A stretch of 7,636 bases of DNA from Deltaproteobacteria bacterium (GTDB lineage: Bacteria; Desulfobacterota; GWC2-55-46; S146-70), in contig WGFD01000066.1 in assembly GCA_015492395.1 (NCBI GenBank), forward strand, positions 1-7,636, written 5' to 3'. The notes under the pieces were generated by a model, which was given only the letters and a program-made list of their open reading frames with translations, was not told the DNA's origin and did no database searches. Both the position numbers and the translations under genes were made by a program. This document shows, one piece after another, positions 1 to 6,678 of the stretch. The first letter of the stretch is position 1, and each line of letters starts with the position of its first letter.

Positions 1-2
1 CA

Positions 3-158
3 GTTATGGTCTACCATGACGGTGTCAACTTTATTAAGGTCGTCGGCAAGACCCTAATGGATGCACTGGACAGGTATCTCAACGAATTCGAGGAGAAGGC
101 GGAGAATACAAGAGAGGCCTTCTCGCTTACCGCTGGAAGCGGCATCACCTGCCCCTGA
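3..158 (+). CDS. C-terminal end of an unrecognised protein (5' end outside the window)
   Basis: Frame 3 is open from the left edge to a TGA at 156-158 and gives 51 residues beginning VMVYHDGVNFIKVV and ending SGITCP. It resembles real coding sequence: a mixed hydrophobic/charged stretch, then a probable amphipathic helix (DALDRYLNEFEEKAENTREA), then a short Gly/Ser/Thr tail with a single Cys near the end. There is no membrane segment or family motif that I can name, so no function is proposed. The start codon is upstream of base 1; an internal ATG at 6-8 has no ribosome-binding site and is probably just a Met codon. An overlapping minus-strand frame covers the same bases, but its translation is Arg/Ser/Pro-rich and looks like a shadow. 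The gene reads toward the broken transporter, with 310 bp between them. Confidence 0.5.
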   Translation, partial: VMVYHDGVNFIKVVGKTLMDALDRYLNEFEEKAENTREAFSLTAGSGITCP

Positions 159-468
159 CGGAACCATGTCCACGGCGAGGATACGCGACTCCATTTAAAG
201 ACCGCATTGTTTAGGACTGTCACACCTGGCATTACCACAGAGTTGAAAAGGCGGTCCGGCAGTCCTGGATGACTGTCGGTGTTCGCCTTATATCTTTTCC
301 GATAAGTACGGCCATTACCACATACCGTCCACAAACAGCCTGCCGCGGCTCTATACAGAACAACATCATAACAGTGCCGCAGAACCTCACTCCTCGCTCC
401 GCCTCCGTATATCTATATAAAGATGTTGCATGCATGGTCCGCTTAAACGCCTTACCCTATAACCAGCC
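159..468. other. Intergenic stretch with no convincing gene
   Basis: These 310 bases separate the left-edge gene from the transporter remnant. Frames on both strands are open for up to 60-100 codons, but their translations look random: rich in Arg, Ser, Pro and Thr, without motifs or good ribosome-binding sites. What can be supported is an imperfect hairpin at 248-289, an AT-rich TATATCTATATAAAG stretch near 412-425, and an 8-bp palindrome TGCATGCA at 427-434. No clear -35/-10 pair stands out before 469, and no Shine-Dalgarno sequence precedes the ATG there. That fits the downstream gene being dead. No tRNA cloverleaf or T-loop was seen. Confidence 0.5.
248..289 (+). terminator. Imperfect hairpin, possible terminator of the left-edge gene
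   Basis: AAGGCG (248-253) pairs with CGCCTT (284-289). After a small internal loop, CCGGCAGT (256-263) pairs with ACTGTCGG (272-279) with one G-T wobble. The terminal loop is 8 nt (264-271). The right arm is followed by TATATCTTTT, which is T-rich but not a clean run. The hairpin starts 90 nt after the stop of the left-edge gene. It could equally be a repeat-family palindrome, but no second copy was seen in this window. Confidence 0.3.
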
Positions 469-1556
469 ATGGCGGGAAAGAGAGAAAGAATAGCGGCCTT
501 CCACAGGAACGTCTTCTTTGCCGGACTCGTAAGCCTGTTTATGGACATCTCTTCGGAGATGGTCTATCCAATCGTTCCCCTTTACCTTTCAAACATTCTC
601 GAAGACGGTCATAGGGTTAATAGAGGGCATAGCGGAATCCACGGCAGCTATACTCAAGACCTTCTCCGGTTGGCTATCCGACAAGCTCGGCAAGAGGAAA
701 GTCCTCATGGAGCGAGGTACTAGCGGCCAAGGTTTACGGACAGGCTCGGCGAAGGCGTACGCACGGCGCCAAGAGACGCGACAATAGCGGATTCAACGGA
801 AGTAAAGGGACTTGGGCTTTCACCGCGCAATGGACACGCTGGGAGCGATAATAGGTCCCGCTATAGCCTTTATAGTCCTTGCCGTGTTTGCCGGCAACTT
901 CAGGGCAGTCTTCTGGCTAGCGACCATTCCCGGCTGCATAGCGGTTATGCTCATAATCCTATACATCAGGGAGAGACCCAGGACCGTCAAGGGTCGGGTG
1001 GAACCACCGAGGTTGAGCCCGGCAGCCATCGACGGAAGGTTCAGGCGCTACATGTTGGTGATCGCCGTATTCTCCCTGGGGAATACCAGCAATGCCTTCC
1101 TGATACTCAGGGCAGGTGACACCGGCATAACGGACGAGATTATCCCATTAACCTATATACTCTTCAACGTTACGTACTTTGCATCCTCCACCCCATTTGG
1201 AGTGCTGGCAGACAGGATAGGCATGAGAACCATGATCGCGCTTGGTTTCCTGCTCTATGCCATGGTATATGCAAGTCTCGCCATTGAATACACCCCCATA
1301 CATATTTGGATATTATTCTCTTTCTACGGCCTGTTCAAGAGTATGAGCGACGGAACACAACGCGCCCATCTGGCCACTGTCGCCCCGGAAGATATGAAGG
1401 CAACGGCCTTCGGCATATACCACATGGTAGTCGGGTTGTTCCTCTTGCCTGCGAGTATTATAGGGGAGGGTCTGTGGGACGGGATAGCCCCCCCCTGGAA
1501 CCTTCCTCTTCGGCAGTACCATGGGGCCATATTCTCCTTTCTTATCTTTTCTCTAA
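469..1556 (+). pseudogene. Major facilitator superfamily (MFS) transporter, disrupted by several frameshifts and a deletion
   Basis: Family-typical MFS segments appear in order but in different frames. Bases 469-606 read MAGKRERIAAFHRNVFFAGL through DISSEMVYP to SNILED. From 608 another frame gives VIGLIEGIAEST, then GWLSDKLGKRK, the TM2-TM3 loop motif. A short piece (about 717-734) reads LAAKV in a third frame. From 733 comes FTDRLGEGVRTAPRDA to STEVKG. From 812 the main block runs from GFHRAMDTLG through the second-half loop motif FGVLADRIGMR to AFGIYHMVVGLFLLPAS and GEGLWD. After a run of eight C (1488-1495) the frame changes again to GTFLFGSTMG and ends at TAA 1554-1556. Relatives are usually about 400 residues with continuous sequence here. 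About 20 residues are missing near 731-734 and a few near 607 and 810. No ribosome-binding site precedes ATG 469. An intact protein would be a 12-helix inner-membrane carrier; the substrate cannot be told. The family is clear and loss of function is very likely, unless some shifts are sequence errors. Confidence 0.85.
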
Positions 1557-1565
1557 GAAAGGAGA
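1533..1565. repeat. Perfect 12-bp inverted repeat spanning both convergent stop codons
   Basis: TCTCCTTTCTTA (1533-1544) and TAAGAAAGGAGA (1554-1565) are exact reverse complements around a 9-nt loop (1545-1553); a T-G wobble can add one pair outside. The three pairs next to the loop are the TAA of the plus-strand transporter remnant (1554-1556) and, on the other strand, the TAA of the DUF3108 gene (1544-1542). Its position between converging genes suggests a bidirectional transcription barrier or transcript-end protector. No T-run follows on either strand, so it is not a classic intrinsic terminator. Confidence 0.6.
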
Positions 1566-2414
1566 GGCCTCCACACTGAAGTCCATTCTCGCGGTGGTCT
1601 CCACAAGCCTTCCCACCACATCCCCGAAGAATATCATATCCTTCACTACGCCACCGACCGGGAGGAAGTCCTTTGAGAACAGGGCCTCTATGTCTCCTGT
1701 CTGCGAACCGAAAAGCTCTTTATCTATTCTTATATCCGCGAGATAAGATAGAGACGGATTATCCGCCCTCTTCTGCATCTCCTCCTCCGTAACTATTTTC
1801 ACGTACATATCGGAGACCCCGTCTTTGGGAAAGGTGGGTATACGGTATTCCCGGCCCATCTCTATCGGACCGTATGCACCATATCTGAAGTTATAGAACG
1901 CAGTAAGGGGGTCGTCGTACAGCACACCAGACGGTATAGGTTCCTCCTCCTCTTTATCCTCCTTCCCCCCTCCCCAGCTCTTCCACTTCATAACCATGTT
2001 GTCATAGTCCATTACCGTAACACCCCTCCGTATTCTACCACCTATATTTACCTCCTTCTCAAATACCTTCAGTCTGAATCTCTTCCCTCCGTCTATCTCC
2101 TCCACGTAGCTCCTGTATATATCCTTTCTGTACTTTGTCACCCACCCTATCACACCAAGTGTCTCCGCCTCCATAGTAATGAGATAGTCGTTTCCGTCCC
2201 TCTTGAGACTTATGTCTCCTACCGCGGCATTTTTAAACCACCAGAAGGTAATGTTGTACTTAAGCGCCTCTCCATCAAATGTTTCCCCTATGGAGGCCCT
2301 TCTTATGGCACCATCCTCAGGCGACGACGCGTAGGCGCTATGTACCGTAACACAGAAGAAGATGACCACAAGAATCACAGGCATCCTGGCTGGATTGACA
2401 ATATCCTTTAACAT
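1542..2414 (-). CDS. Exported DUF3108-like periplasmic protein
   Basis: This is a 290-residue protein. An N-terminal signal peptide is visible: a short charged start (MLKDIVNPAR), a hydrophobic core (PVILVVIFFCVTV, residues 12-24) and a likely signal peptidase I site after AYA near residue 29. The mature part follows the DUF3108 pattern: GEALKYNITFWWF at about 48-60, alternating beta-strand-like sequence, DPLTAFYNFR at 168-177, REYRIPTF at 188-195, and a C-terminal stretch GGVVKDMIFFGDVVGRLVE at 254-272. An acidic/lysine patch KEDKEEEE (151-158) precedes the conserved centre. The frame stays open 55 codons further upstream, but that extension lacks a ribosome-binding site and would bury the signal peptide. 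AGAGG four bases before ATG 2412-2414 supports the start chosen. The biochemical role of DUF3108 proteins is not established; an envelope role is inferred from the signal peptide. It follows ntrC after 187 bp and ends inside an inverted repeat shared with the converging transporter remnant. Confidence 0.82.
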   Translation of the reverse strand: MLKDIVNPARMPVILVVIFFCVTVHSAYASSPEDGAIRRASIGETFDGEALKYNITFWWFKNAAVGDISLKRDGNDYLITMEAETLGVIGWVTKYRKDIYRSYVEEIDGGKRFRLKVFEKEVNIGGRIRRGVTVMDYDNMVMKWKSWGGGKEDKEEEEPIPSGVLYDDPLTAFYNFRYGAYGPIEMGREYRIPTFPKDGVSDMYVKIVTEEEMQKRADNPSLSYLADIRIDKELFGSQTGDIEALFSKDFLPVGGVVKDMIFFGDVVGRLVETTARMDFSVEASPFLEKR

Positions 2415-2418
2415 ACCG

Positions 2419-2423
2419 CCTCT
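2419..2423 (-). promoter_or_regulatory. Ribosome-binding site that fixes the DUF3108 start
   Basis: On the minus strand AGAGG lies four bases before the ATG at 2414-2412. The two alternative upstream ATGs in the same frame (2579 and 2432) have no comparable purine tract. With this start, the hydrophobic signal peptide sits at the N-terminus as expected. Confidence 0.55.
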
Positions 2424-2601
2424 ATGTACCATACGATTATTTCGGTCAAGGGTTAAATTTCTTAAGAGGAATGGAAGATTAGATTTGTAAAGCTTCAGTC
2501 TGTTTTGCGGACTAAAAGAAGAGTGCCTGTGTGGGTAAACAGTATGGACCACCCGCTCCGCATTTTGCAACCTATCCATACACCCTCTGCTCCAACGCTG
2601 G

Positions 2602-4026
2602 TCAAACCAGGTCCTTAATGTCGATCCCCAGTTCCTTTATCTTCTTCCTCAGTGTATTCCTGTTTATCCCGAGAAGCGCCGCGGTACGGAGTTGATTCCC
2701 TCCCGTCCTCTTTAGCAAAAGCTTAATAAGGGGTCTTTCCATAAAAGGTATAACCGTCCCATAGAGCTCCTGTCCCTCTCTCAGTCCTATCTTGTCGACA
2801 AACTCTTTAAGTTTCCTGCTGATCATAACCTCTATGGACTCGCCATTTTCCTTCCTGCTGGGCAAGGCAAGATCATCTACGGAGAGCACGGGATTTCTGG
2901 AAAGCAAGGTGGCCCTCCTTAATATGTTCTCCAACTCCCTCACATTGCCGGGCCATGAGTACCGCTTGAGGGCATCCATAGCCTTCGGCGATATCTCTTT
3001 CGGCTCCATCCCCATCTCCTCCCGGAACCTCTTTAGGAAGTAGTCTATCAGGAGCGGAATATCCTCCTTTCTCGATTTTAACGGAGGGATCTTGATTGTA
3101 ATGACATTCAACCTGTAGAGCAGGTCCTCTCTGAACCTGTTCTCCTCAACCGCCTTTTCCAGATCCTGGTTTGTAGCGGCCACAATTCTCACATCGACCC
3201 TCGTAGGCTTCTTGCCGCCCAGTACATAGAACTCCCTCTCCTGCACGGCCCTCAAGAGCTTACCCTGCAGCTCAAGAGACATATCCCCAATCTCATCCAG
3301 AAAGAGCGTCCCCCCGTCGGCAAGCTCGAACTTGCCCTTTCTCACCTCCATGGCACCTGTAAAGGCCCCCTTCTCGAAGCCGAACAGCTCGCTCTCCATA
3401 AGATCCTTAGGGATAGCAGCGGTATTCAATGCGACGAACGGTCCCTCACTCCTGTGGCTGTTGATATGAATCAGCTTTGCCAGCAGTTCCTTACCTGTAC
3501 CACTTTCACCCTGTATAAGTACGGTCACGTCCTTGGCGGCAACCCTCCCGACGGTCTTAAATATCTCCTGGATGGCCCTGCTCTTTCCAATGAGGACGGT
3601 GTCTCTCTCCCACCTCTCCTTGAGCCTATCCTTCAGAATGGAGACCTCACCCTTTAACTTCCGGTATTCCACGGCTTTGTCGGCCATAACCTCCAGTTCA
3701 TCCAGATCGAAGGGCTTCGTTATATAGTCGAAGGCGCCGCTCTTCATGGCCTCTATGGCGTTATTCATGGTTGCCTGGGCCGTCATTACGATTACCGGGA
3801 TATGGTGGTCATTACCCCTTTTAAGCGCCTTGAGTACGCTCAGACCATCCTTCGCCGGCATCCTTATATCCATCACGGCGAGGGAAAAGTCTCCACCTCT
3901 CAACATCCTGAAGGCCGCCTTCCCGTCCCGCACCTCAGCCACATCAAACCCCTTATCGACAAAGAATCTCTTGAGGACCCAGAGAATACTCTCATCATCA
4001 TCTGCAATAAGCACCCTATTCCCCAT
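2602..4026 (-). CDS. ntrC: NtrC-type sigma-54-dependent response regulator
   Basis: This 474-residue protein has the full three-domain plan. The receiver domain (1-120) has acidic residues D9-D11, phosphoacceptor D53 in VMDIRMP, T82 and K104. The AAA+ domain (about 145-375) has Walker A GESGTGKE (173-180), the sigma-54 contact loop GAFTGA (220-225), Walker B GTLFLDEIGD (239-248), arginine-finger region RFREDLLYRL (297-306) and sensor II WPGNVREL (358-365). A C-terminal Fis-type helix-turn-helix (about 440-468) reads GGNQLRTAALLGINRNTLRK. When phosphorylated, such proteins form a ring, hydrolyse ATP and remodel sigma-54 RNA polymerase at -24/-12 promoters. All key residues are present, so it should be active. 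A strong ribosome-binding site precedes the ATG, which overlaps the end of ntrB by 11 bp, so the two are surely co-translated. Overall architecture and kinase partner fit NtrC. A true nitrogen role is inferred, since no glnA, glnB or amtB is in view; it could control another regulon. Confidence 0.93.
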   Translation of the reverse strand: MGNRVLIADDDESILWVLKRFFVDKGFDVAEVRDGKAAFRMLRGGDFSLAVMDIRMPAKDGLSVLKALKRGNDHHIPVIVMTAQATMNNAIEAMKSGAFDYITKPFDLDELEVMADKAVEYRKLKGEVSILKDRLKERWERDTVLIGKSRAIQEIFKTVGRVAAKDVTVLIQGESGTGKELLAKLIHINSHRSEGPFVALNTAAIPKDLMESELFGFEKGAFTGAMEVRKGKFELADGGTLFLDEIGDMSLELQGKLLRAVQEREFYVLGGKKPTRVDVRIVAATNQDLEKAVEENRFREDLLYRLNVITIKIPPLKSRKEDIPLLIDYFLKRFREEMGMEPKEISPKAMDALKRYSWPGNVRELENILRRATLLSRNPVLSVDDLALPSRKENGESIEVMISRKLKEFVDKIGLREGQELYGTVIPFMERPLIKLLLKRTGGNQLRTAALLGINRNTLRKKIKELGIDIKDLV

Positions 4027-5107
4027 TATCTTTAACCACCTCCTCGGCTACCGGAAGATATACCACCACCTTGGTTCCCGCACCAGGGGATGACTCTATC
4101 CCGAAAAGCCCCCCGTGATCTTTAATAACCTTATAGGCTATGGCCATGCCAAGGCCCGTCCCGGTGGGTTTGGTAGTAAAAAACGGTGTAAAAACCTTCT
4201 CAAGATTCTCAGGCCGTATTCCGCGCCCATCGTCACGCACCTCCACAGACACCATCTTTATACCTTTCAATCCCTCCTCCACAAGATGGAAGTCCGTAAC
4301 CATCCGTGTGAGTATCCTTACCTCACCGCTTCCCTCAATGGCTTCTATCGCATTCTTTATAAAGTTCATAAACACCTGTGTGAGTTGTTCGCCGTCGCCG
4401 CGGATGTGCGGCAGGCTTGGGTCGTACTCAAGCGATATGGATACGCCACGGGGGCGCGCCACCAGCACCAATACGTTATCCAATATCTTATGTATATTCA
4501 AGGATCTTAATTTAAGCTCTTTTGGTTTGCTGAAGTCGAGGATTTCCTCGATGAGTTTATTTAAACGGTCGACCTCCTTGATTATGATGTCGGAATACTC
4601 CCGCAACTCTCCGCCACTTACCTTTCTCGAAAGGAGTTGCGCCACACCCCTCATCCCTCCCAGTGGATTCTTGATCTCATGGGCGATACTGGCCGCGAAG
4701 ACACCTATACAGGCGAGCCTCTCTTTTCTTAGGGAGTCAAGTTCCAGGGGTCTTATGCCAGAGAGGTCCCTCATAGTCGCCACTACTCCTTTCTGCCTTC
4801 CGTCTGTGCCGAAGACCGGTGACGCAGTGACGACTACGGGCAGAGGGCTGCCGAACCTCTGAGAGATAGTCCCCTCACACTCCGCGATCACCTTACCCTC
4901 TTCAAGCGTCTTACGCAGCATATCGACCAGCCAGCAATCCCTTGAAAAGACATCGGCAAATGATCTTCCGACGGCGAATGAGCTAGGCATGCCCGTTATC
5001 TTCTCCGCCATCTGGTTATAGGCGGCTATGATAGTCGAAGAATCGAAATATATGAGACCCTCGGCAAGGTTCTCAATGATGCTCTCAGAGAGGGATGGAG
5101 GTATCAA
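4016..5107 (-). CDS. ntrB: NtrB-type PAS sensor histidine kinase
   Basis: This 363-residue soluble kinase has no membrane segment. A PAS domain covers about residues 8-118 (IIENLAEGLIYFD at 10-22; ITGMPSSFAVGRSFADVF at 37-54). The dimerisation/phosphotransfer helix has H143 in SIAHEIKNPLGGMRGVAQLL (140-159), the NtrB-style H box. The ATPase domain has the N box (N248 and N252 in VFMNFIKNAIEAI), G1 DDGRGI (292-297), the F box FTPFFTTKP (306-314) and G2 GTGLGM (316-321). It should autophosphorylate H143 and pass phosphate to D53 of the ntrC product, whose gene overlaps this one by 11 bp. The start is uncertain. In this frame the only candidate before a stop is TTG at 5107-5105, without a visible ribosome-binding site, and the first ATG would cut into the PAS domain (residue 33). 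A protein-like frame from upstream overlaps this start, so the true N-terminus may be longer or read through a shift. Confidence 0.9.
   Translation of the reverse strand: MIPPSLSESIIENLAEGLIYFDSSTIIAAYNQMAEKITGMPSSFAVGRSFADVFSRDCWLVDMLRKTLEEGKVIAECEGTISQRFGSPLPVVVTASPVFGTDGRQKGVVATMRDLSGIRPLELDSLRKERLACIGVFAASIAHEIKNPLGGMRGVAQLLSRKVSGGELREYSDIIIKEVDRLNKLIEEILDFSKPKELKLRSLNIHKILDNVLVLVARPRGVSISLEYDPSLPHIRGDGEQLTQVFMNFIKNAIEAIEGSGEVRILTRMVTDFHLVEEGLKGIKMVSVEVRDDGRGIRPENLEKVFTPFFTTKPTGTGLGMAIAYKVIKDHGGLFGIESSPGAGTKVVVYLPVAEEVVKDNGE
4036..4044 (-). promoter_or_regulatory. Strong ribosome-binding site of ntrC inside ntrB
   Basis: On the minus strand AGGAGGTGG sits nine bases before the ntrC ATG (4026-4024), within the last codons of ntrB. 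This near-perfect Shine-Dalgarno sequence settles the ntrC start and indicates coupled translation with ntrB. Confidence 0.75.
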
Positions 5108-5195
5108 GTCGGCTGTACTCGTAGATGCTGATCTCTTTCGTTAAGTATATCTTGACGGCTTCGTAATAACGCCTATCTGCTGTGTTGTGCTTCAT
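5085..5195 (-). CDS. Possible 36-residue ORF overlapping the ntrB start
   Basis: An ATG at 5195-5193 is preceded by AGGGA with an 8-base A-rich spacer, the best translation signal in this gap. The 36-residue product begins MKHNTADRRYYEAVKIYLTK and ends EYSRLDTSIPL. It is helix-prone with many Tyr, Lys and Glu, and looks like coding sequence. It stops at TGA 5087-5085, 22 bases inside ntrB, in the frame one base off. Two readings are possible. It may be a small upstream protein whose translation feeds ribosomes to the weak TTG start of ntrB. Or it may be the real N-terminal part of NtrB, now separated by a one-base frame difference. The same frame is open upstream to 5303, with another ATG at 5246-5244 but no ribosome-binding site. 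I do not recognise a family. Confidence 0.35.
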   Translation of the reverse strand: MKHNTADRRYYEAVKIYLTKEISIYEYSRLDTSIPL

Positions 5196-5470
5196 TTTTT
5201 GCTTCCCTGCGTACCATACCTGTCCAGCTGCCAGACGGGCCTGCATGCATGCGGATACGCAGAGGCAGGAGCAGACAGACCATACCTCAGGATGCGCATC
5301 TGTTTATGGCGTTGTGGTTAGAAACCGTTCTTCCGGCCGGCCTCTTGCAACGAAAGGATGATATGCATCCTCTCGCCGAAGATGCCGAAGATCCATCCGA
5401 CAGGGTGCAGAAAACCTTCAAACGCAAGGGAGGTCCAGACATATCAATGCACAGTATCCTTTCATTCATA
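5196..5470 (-). other. Disordered stretch between mtnA and ntrB, perhaps a decayed gene
   Basis: No intact gene can be called here, but pieces look protein-like. From 5469 a 60-codon ORF (stop at 5287) starts with ATG two bases after the mtnA stop, with GGGAG four bases before it; after MNERILCIDMSG its sequence becomes Ser/Arg/Cys-rich and unconvincing. A second frame, open from 5443 to a TAA at 5318-5320, reads FEGFLHPVGWIFGIFGERM and then HIILSLQEAGRKNG, which looks more natural but has no start codon. A third frame, open from 5303, becomes plausible at MQARLAAGQVWYAGKQK and continues into the 36-residue ORF. This frame hopping suggests a former gene with indels, but no family is recognised. 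There is also a 10-bp palindrome GCATGCATGC (5243-5252), and GGTATGGT occurs twice on the minus strand. Confidence 0.3.
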
Positions 5471-6514
5471 TTACTCCCGATCCTTCATGAGTTTCTTCAG
5501 ATTCCTTTTATACGGTCCATTTACCACCCCACGTTCTGTTATTATCGCCCTGACGAACTTCGACGGCGTCACGTCAAAGGCCGGATTCATAACCTTAACC
5601 CTCTTAGGGGCTATCCTTATCCCCAGTATATGGGTCACCTCCTTCCCGTCCCTCTCTTCTATAGGAATGGCGTCGCCGCTCTCTATACCGAAATCTATGG
5701 TAGATATCGGGGCCGCAACATAGAATGGCACCTTATGCTCCCTGGCCATGACGGCCACGGAGTATGTGCCTATCTTATTTGCAACATCACCGTTGGCGGC
5801 AATCCTGTCGGCGCCCACAATCACGCAGTTTACAAGCCCCTTCTTAAACATGTAGCCGGCCATGTTGTCGGTAATCAATGTGGTATCGATACCGTCTTTG
5901 ATCAGTTCCCATGTGGTAAGCCTTGCCCCCTGAAGAAACGGCCTCGTTTCGTCCGCAAGCACCCTGACCTTCTTGCCCTCTTCCACGGCACCCCGTATGA
6001 CCCCCAACGCAGTACCATAACCGGCCGTGGCAAGTGCGCCCGCATTGCAGTGCGTAAGGACGGTATATCCATCCTCAATGAATACCCTGCCGTTTATGCC
6101 TATCCGCCTGTTGGTCTCTATATCCTCCGAGTGGATCGCCTTAGCCTCTTCCACCAGTCTCCACTTGAGCTCCTCTATAGAAAGTCTCCTGTTTCCGGAA
6201 ACCACTCTCTTCATCCTGTCTACGGCCCAAAACAGGTTGACCGCTGTAGGTCTTGCACTCGATATAGTCTTACATACCTTTTCGAACTGAGGCCTGAAGC
6301 TCTTCCTGTCCTTGGCCTTTATCTTCAGCGCCCCCAAGGCAACACCCATGGCCGCGGCCACGCCGATTGCCGGCGCGCCCCTCACCACCATATCCCTTAT
6401 CGCCCTGGCGACACCACGGTAGTCCCTGTATGTAAGATAAACTTCCTTCTGCGGCAAAACCCTCTGGTCTATCATCACCACACTACTGCCCTTCCACTCG
6501 ACGATTCTGAACAT
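5471..6514 (-). CDS. mtnA: S-methyl-5-thioribose-1-phosphate isomerase (MtnA)
   Basis: MtnA converts the aldose methylthioribose-1-phosphate to the ketose methylthioribulose-1-phosphate in the cytoplasm, a step of methionine salvage from methylthioadenosine. The 347-residue length is normal for the family. Visible hallmarks are VEWKG near the N-terminus, [14 protein letters not shown] (44-57), NLFWAVDRM (93-101), [18 protein letters not shown] (154-171) with catalytic-type Cys156, [18 protein letters not shown] (187-204), [10 protein letters not shown] (214-223), [19 protein letters not shown] (233-251) with catalytic-type Asp236, [12 protein letters not shown] (263-274) and NPAFDVTP (310-317). 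The related eIF2B-like sugar-phosphate isomerases share the fold, but this motif set points to MtnA. The ATG at 6514 agrees with the usual family N-terminus; a purine-rich AGGAGAGGAGG tract lies upstream, its 3' end 12 bases from the start. No other methionine-salvage gene is visible nearby. It lies 164 bp after moeA and may have its own promoter. Confidence 0.95.
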   Translation of the reverse strand: MFRIVEWKGSSVVMIDQRVLPQKEVYLTYRDYRGVARAIRDMVVRGAPAIGVAAAMGVALGALKIKAKDRKSFRPQFEKVCKTISSARPTAVNLFWAVDRMKRVVSGNRRLSIEELKWRLVEEAKAIHSEDIETNRRIGINGRVFIEDGYTVLTHCNAGALATAGYGTALGVIRGAVEEGKKVRVLADETRPFLQGARLTTWELIKDGIDTTLITDNMAGYMFKKGLVNCVIVGADRIAANGDVANKIGTYSVAVMAREHKVPFYVAAPISTIDFGIESGDAIPIEERDGKEVTHILGIRIAPKRVKVMNPAFDVTPSKFVRAIITERGVVNGPYKRNLKKLMKDRE

Positions 6515-6559
6515 CTCTTTTGTCTTCCTCCTCTCCTATCCTTATCTTGTAGCCGCAAA

Positions 6560-6588
6560 ATCATACCGACCGGCGCCGGCTTGTTGAA
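6560..6588 (-). promoter_or_regulatory. Candidate sigma-70-like promoter for mtnA
   Basis: On the minus strand TTCAAC (6588-6583) and TATGAT (6565-6560) are 17 bases apart. The -10 matches the consensus at five of six positions, the -35 at only three. Transcription would start near 6553, giving a leader of about 40 bases. The spacer contains the perfect 10-bp palindrome CCGGCGCCGG (6570-6579), which could be an operator. The call rests on pattern only. Confidence 0.3.
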
Positions 6589-6590
6589 GA

Positions 6591-6610
6591 TCCCGCAGAT
6601 TGCTGCGGGA
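6591..6610. repeat. Perfect 8-bp hairpin between moeA and mtnA
   Basis: TCCCGCAG (6591-6598) and CTGCGGGA (6603-6610) pair exactly around a 4-nt loop. It sits 69 bases after the moeA stop and just upstream of the candidate mtnA promoter, where a moeA terminator would be expected. No T-run follows on the minus strand, so it would be a Rho-type or processing structure rather than a classic intrinsic terminator. Confidence 0.45.
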
Positions 6611-6678
6611 AGGCCGCTCGGTGGACACGTTCAATTCACATCGACATGCACTTTAAGATTTATCCTTCCGCCAAGATC

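Noticed and set aside
11..334. Minus-strand 107-codon frame at the left edge
   Set aside because: It overlaps the better-looking plus-strand gene end and the spacer; its composition is random and there is no ribosome-binding site or motif.
2423..2455. Promoter-like TTAACC and TATGGT with 17-bp spacing before the DUF3108 gene
   Set aside because: Transcription would start only a few bases from the ATG and leave out the ribosome-binding site, so it is unlikely to be used.
2415..2579. 55-codon N-terminal extension of the DUF3108 protein
   Set aside because: It has no ribosome-binding site, its sequence is not protein-like, and it would bury the signal peptide; the ATG at 2414 has AGAGG upstream.
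2565..2580. Possible sigma-54 -24/-12 site (GG and GC around ATAGGTT) after ntrC
   Set aside because: The GG and GC elements are 7 bases apart instead of the required 10.
2607..2619. Small hairpin CTGGT-TTG-ACCAG at the ntrC-stop end of the coding region
   Set aside because: Only five base pairs with a 3-nt loop and no T-run; too weak to call a terminator.
4140..4862. A 240-codon plus-strand frame opposite ntrB
   Set aside because: Its Ser/Arg/Pro-rich translation has no motif and runs antisense to a fully recognisable histidine kinase.
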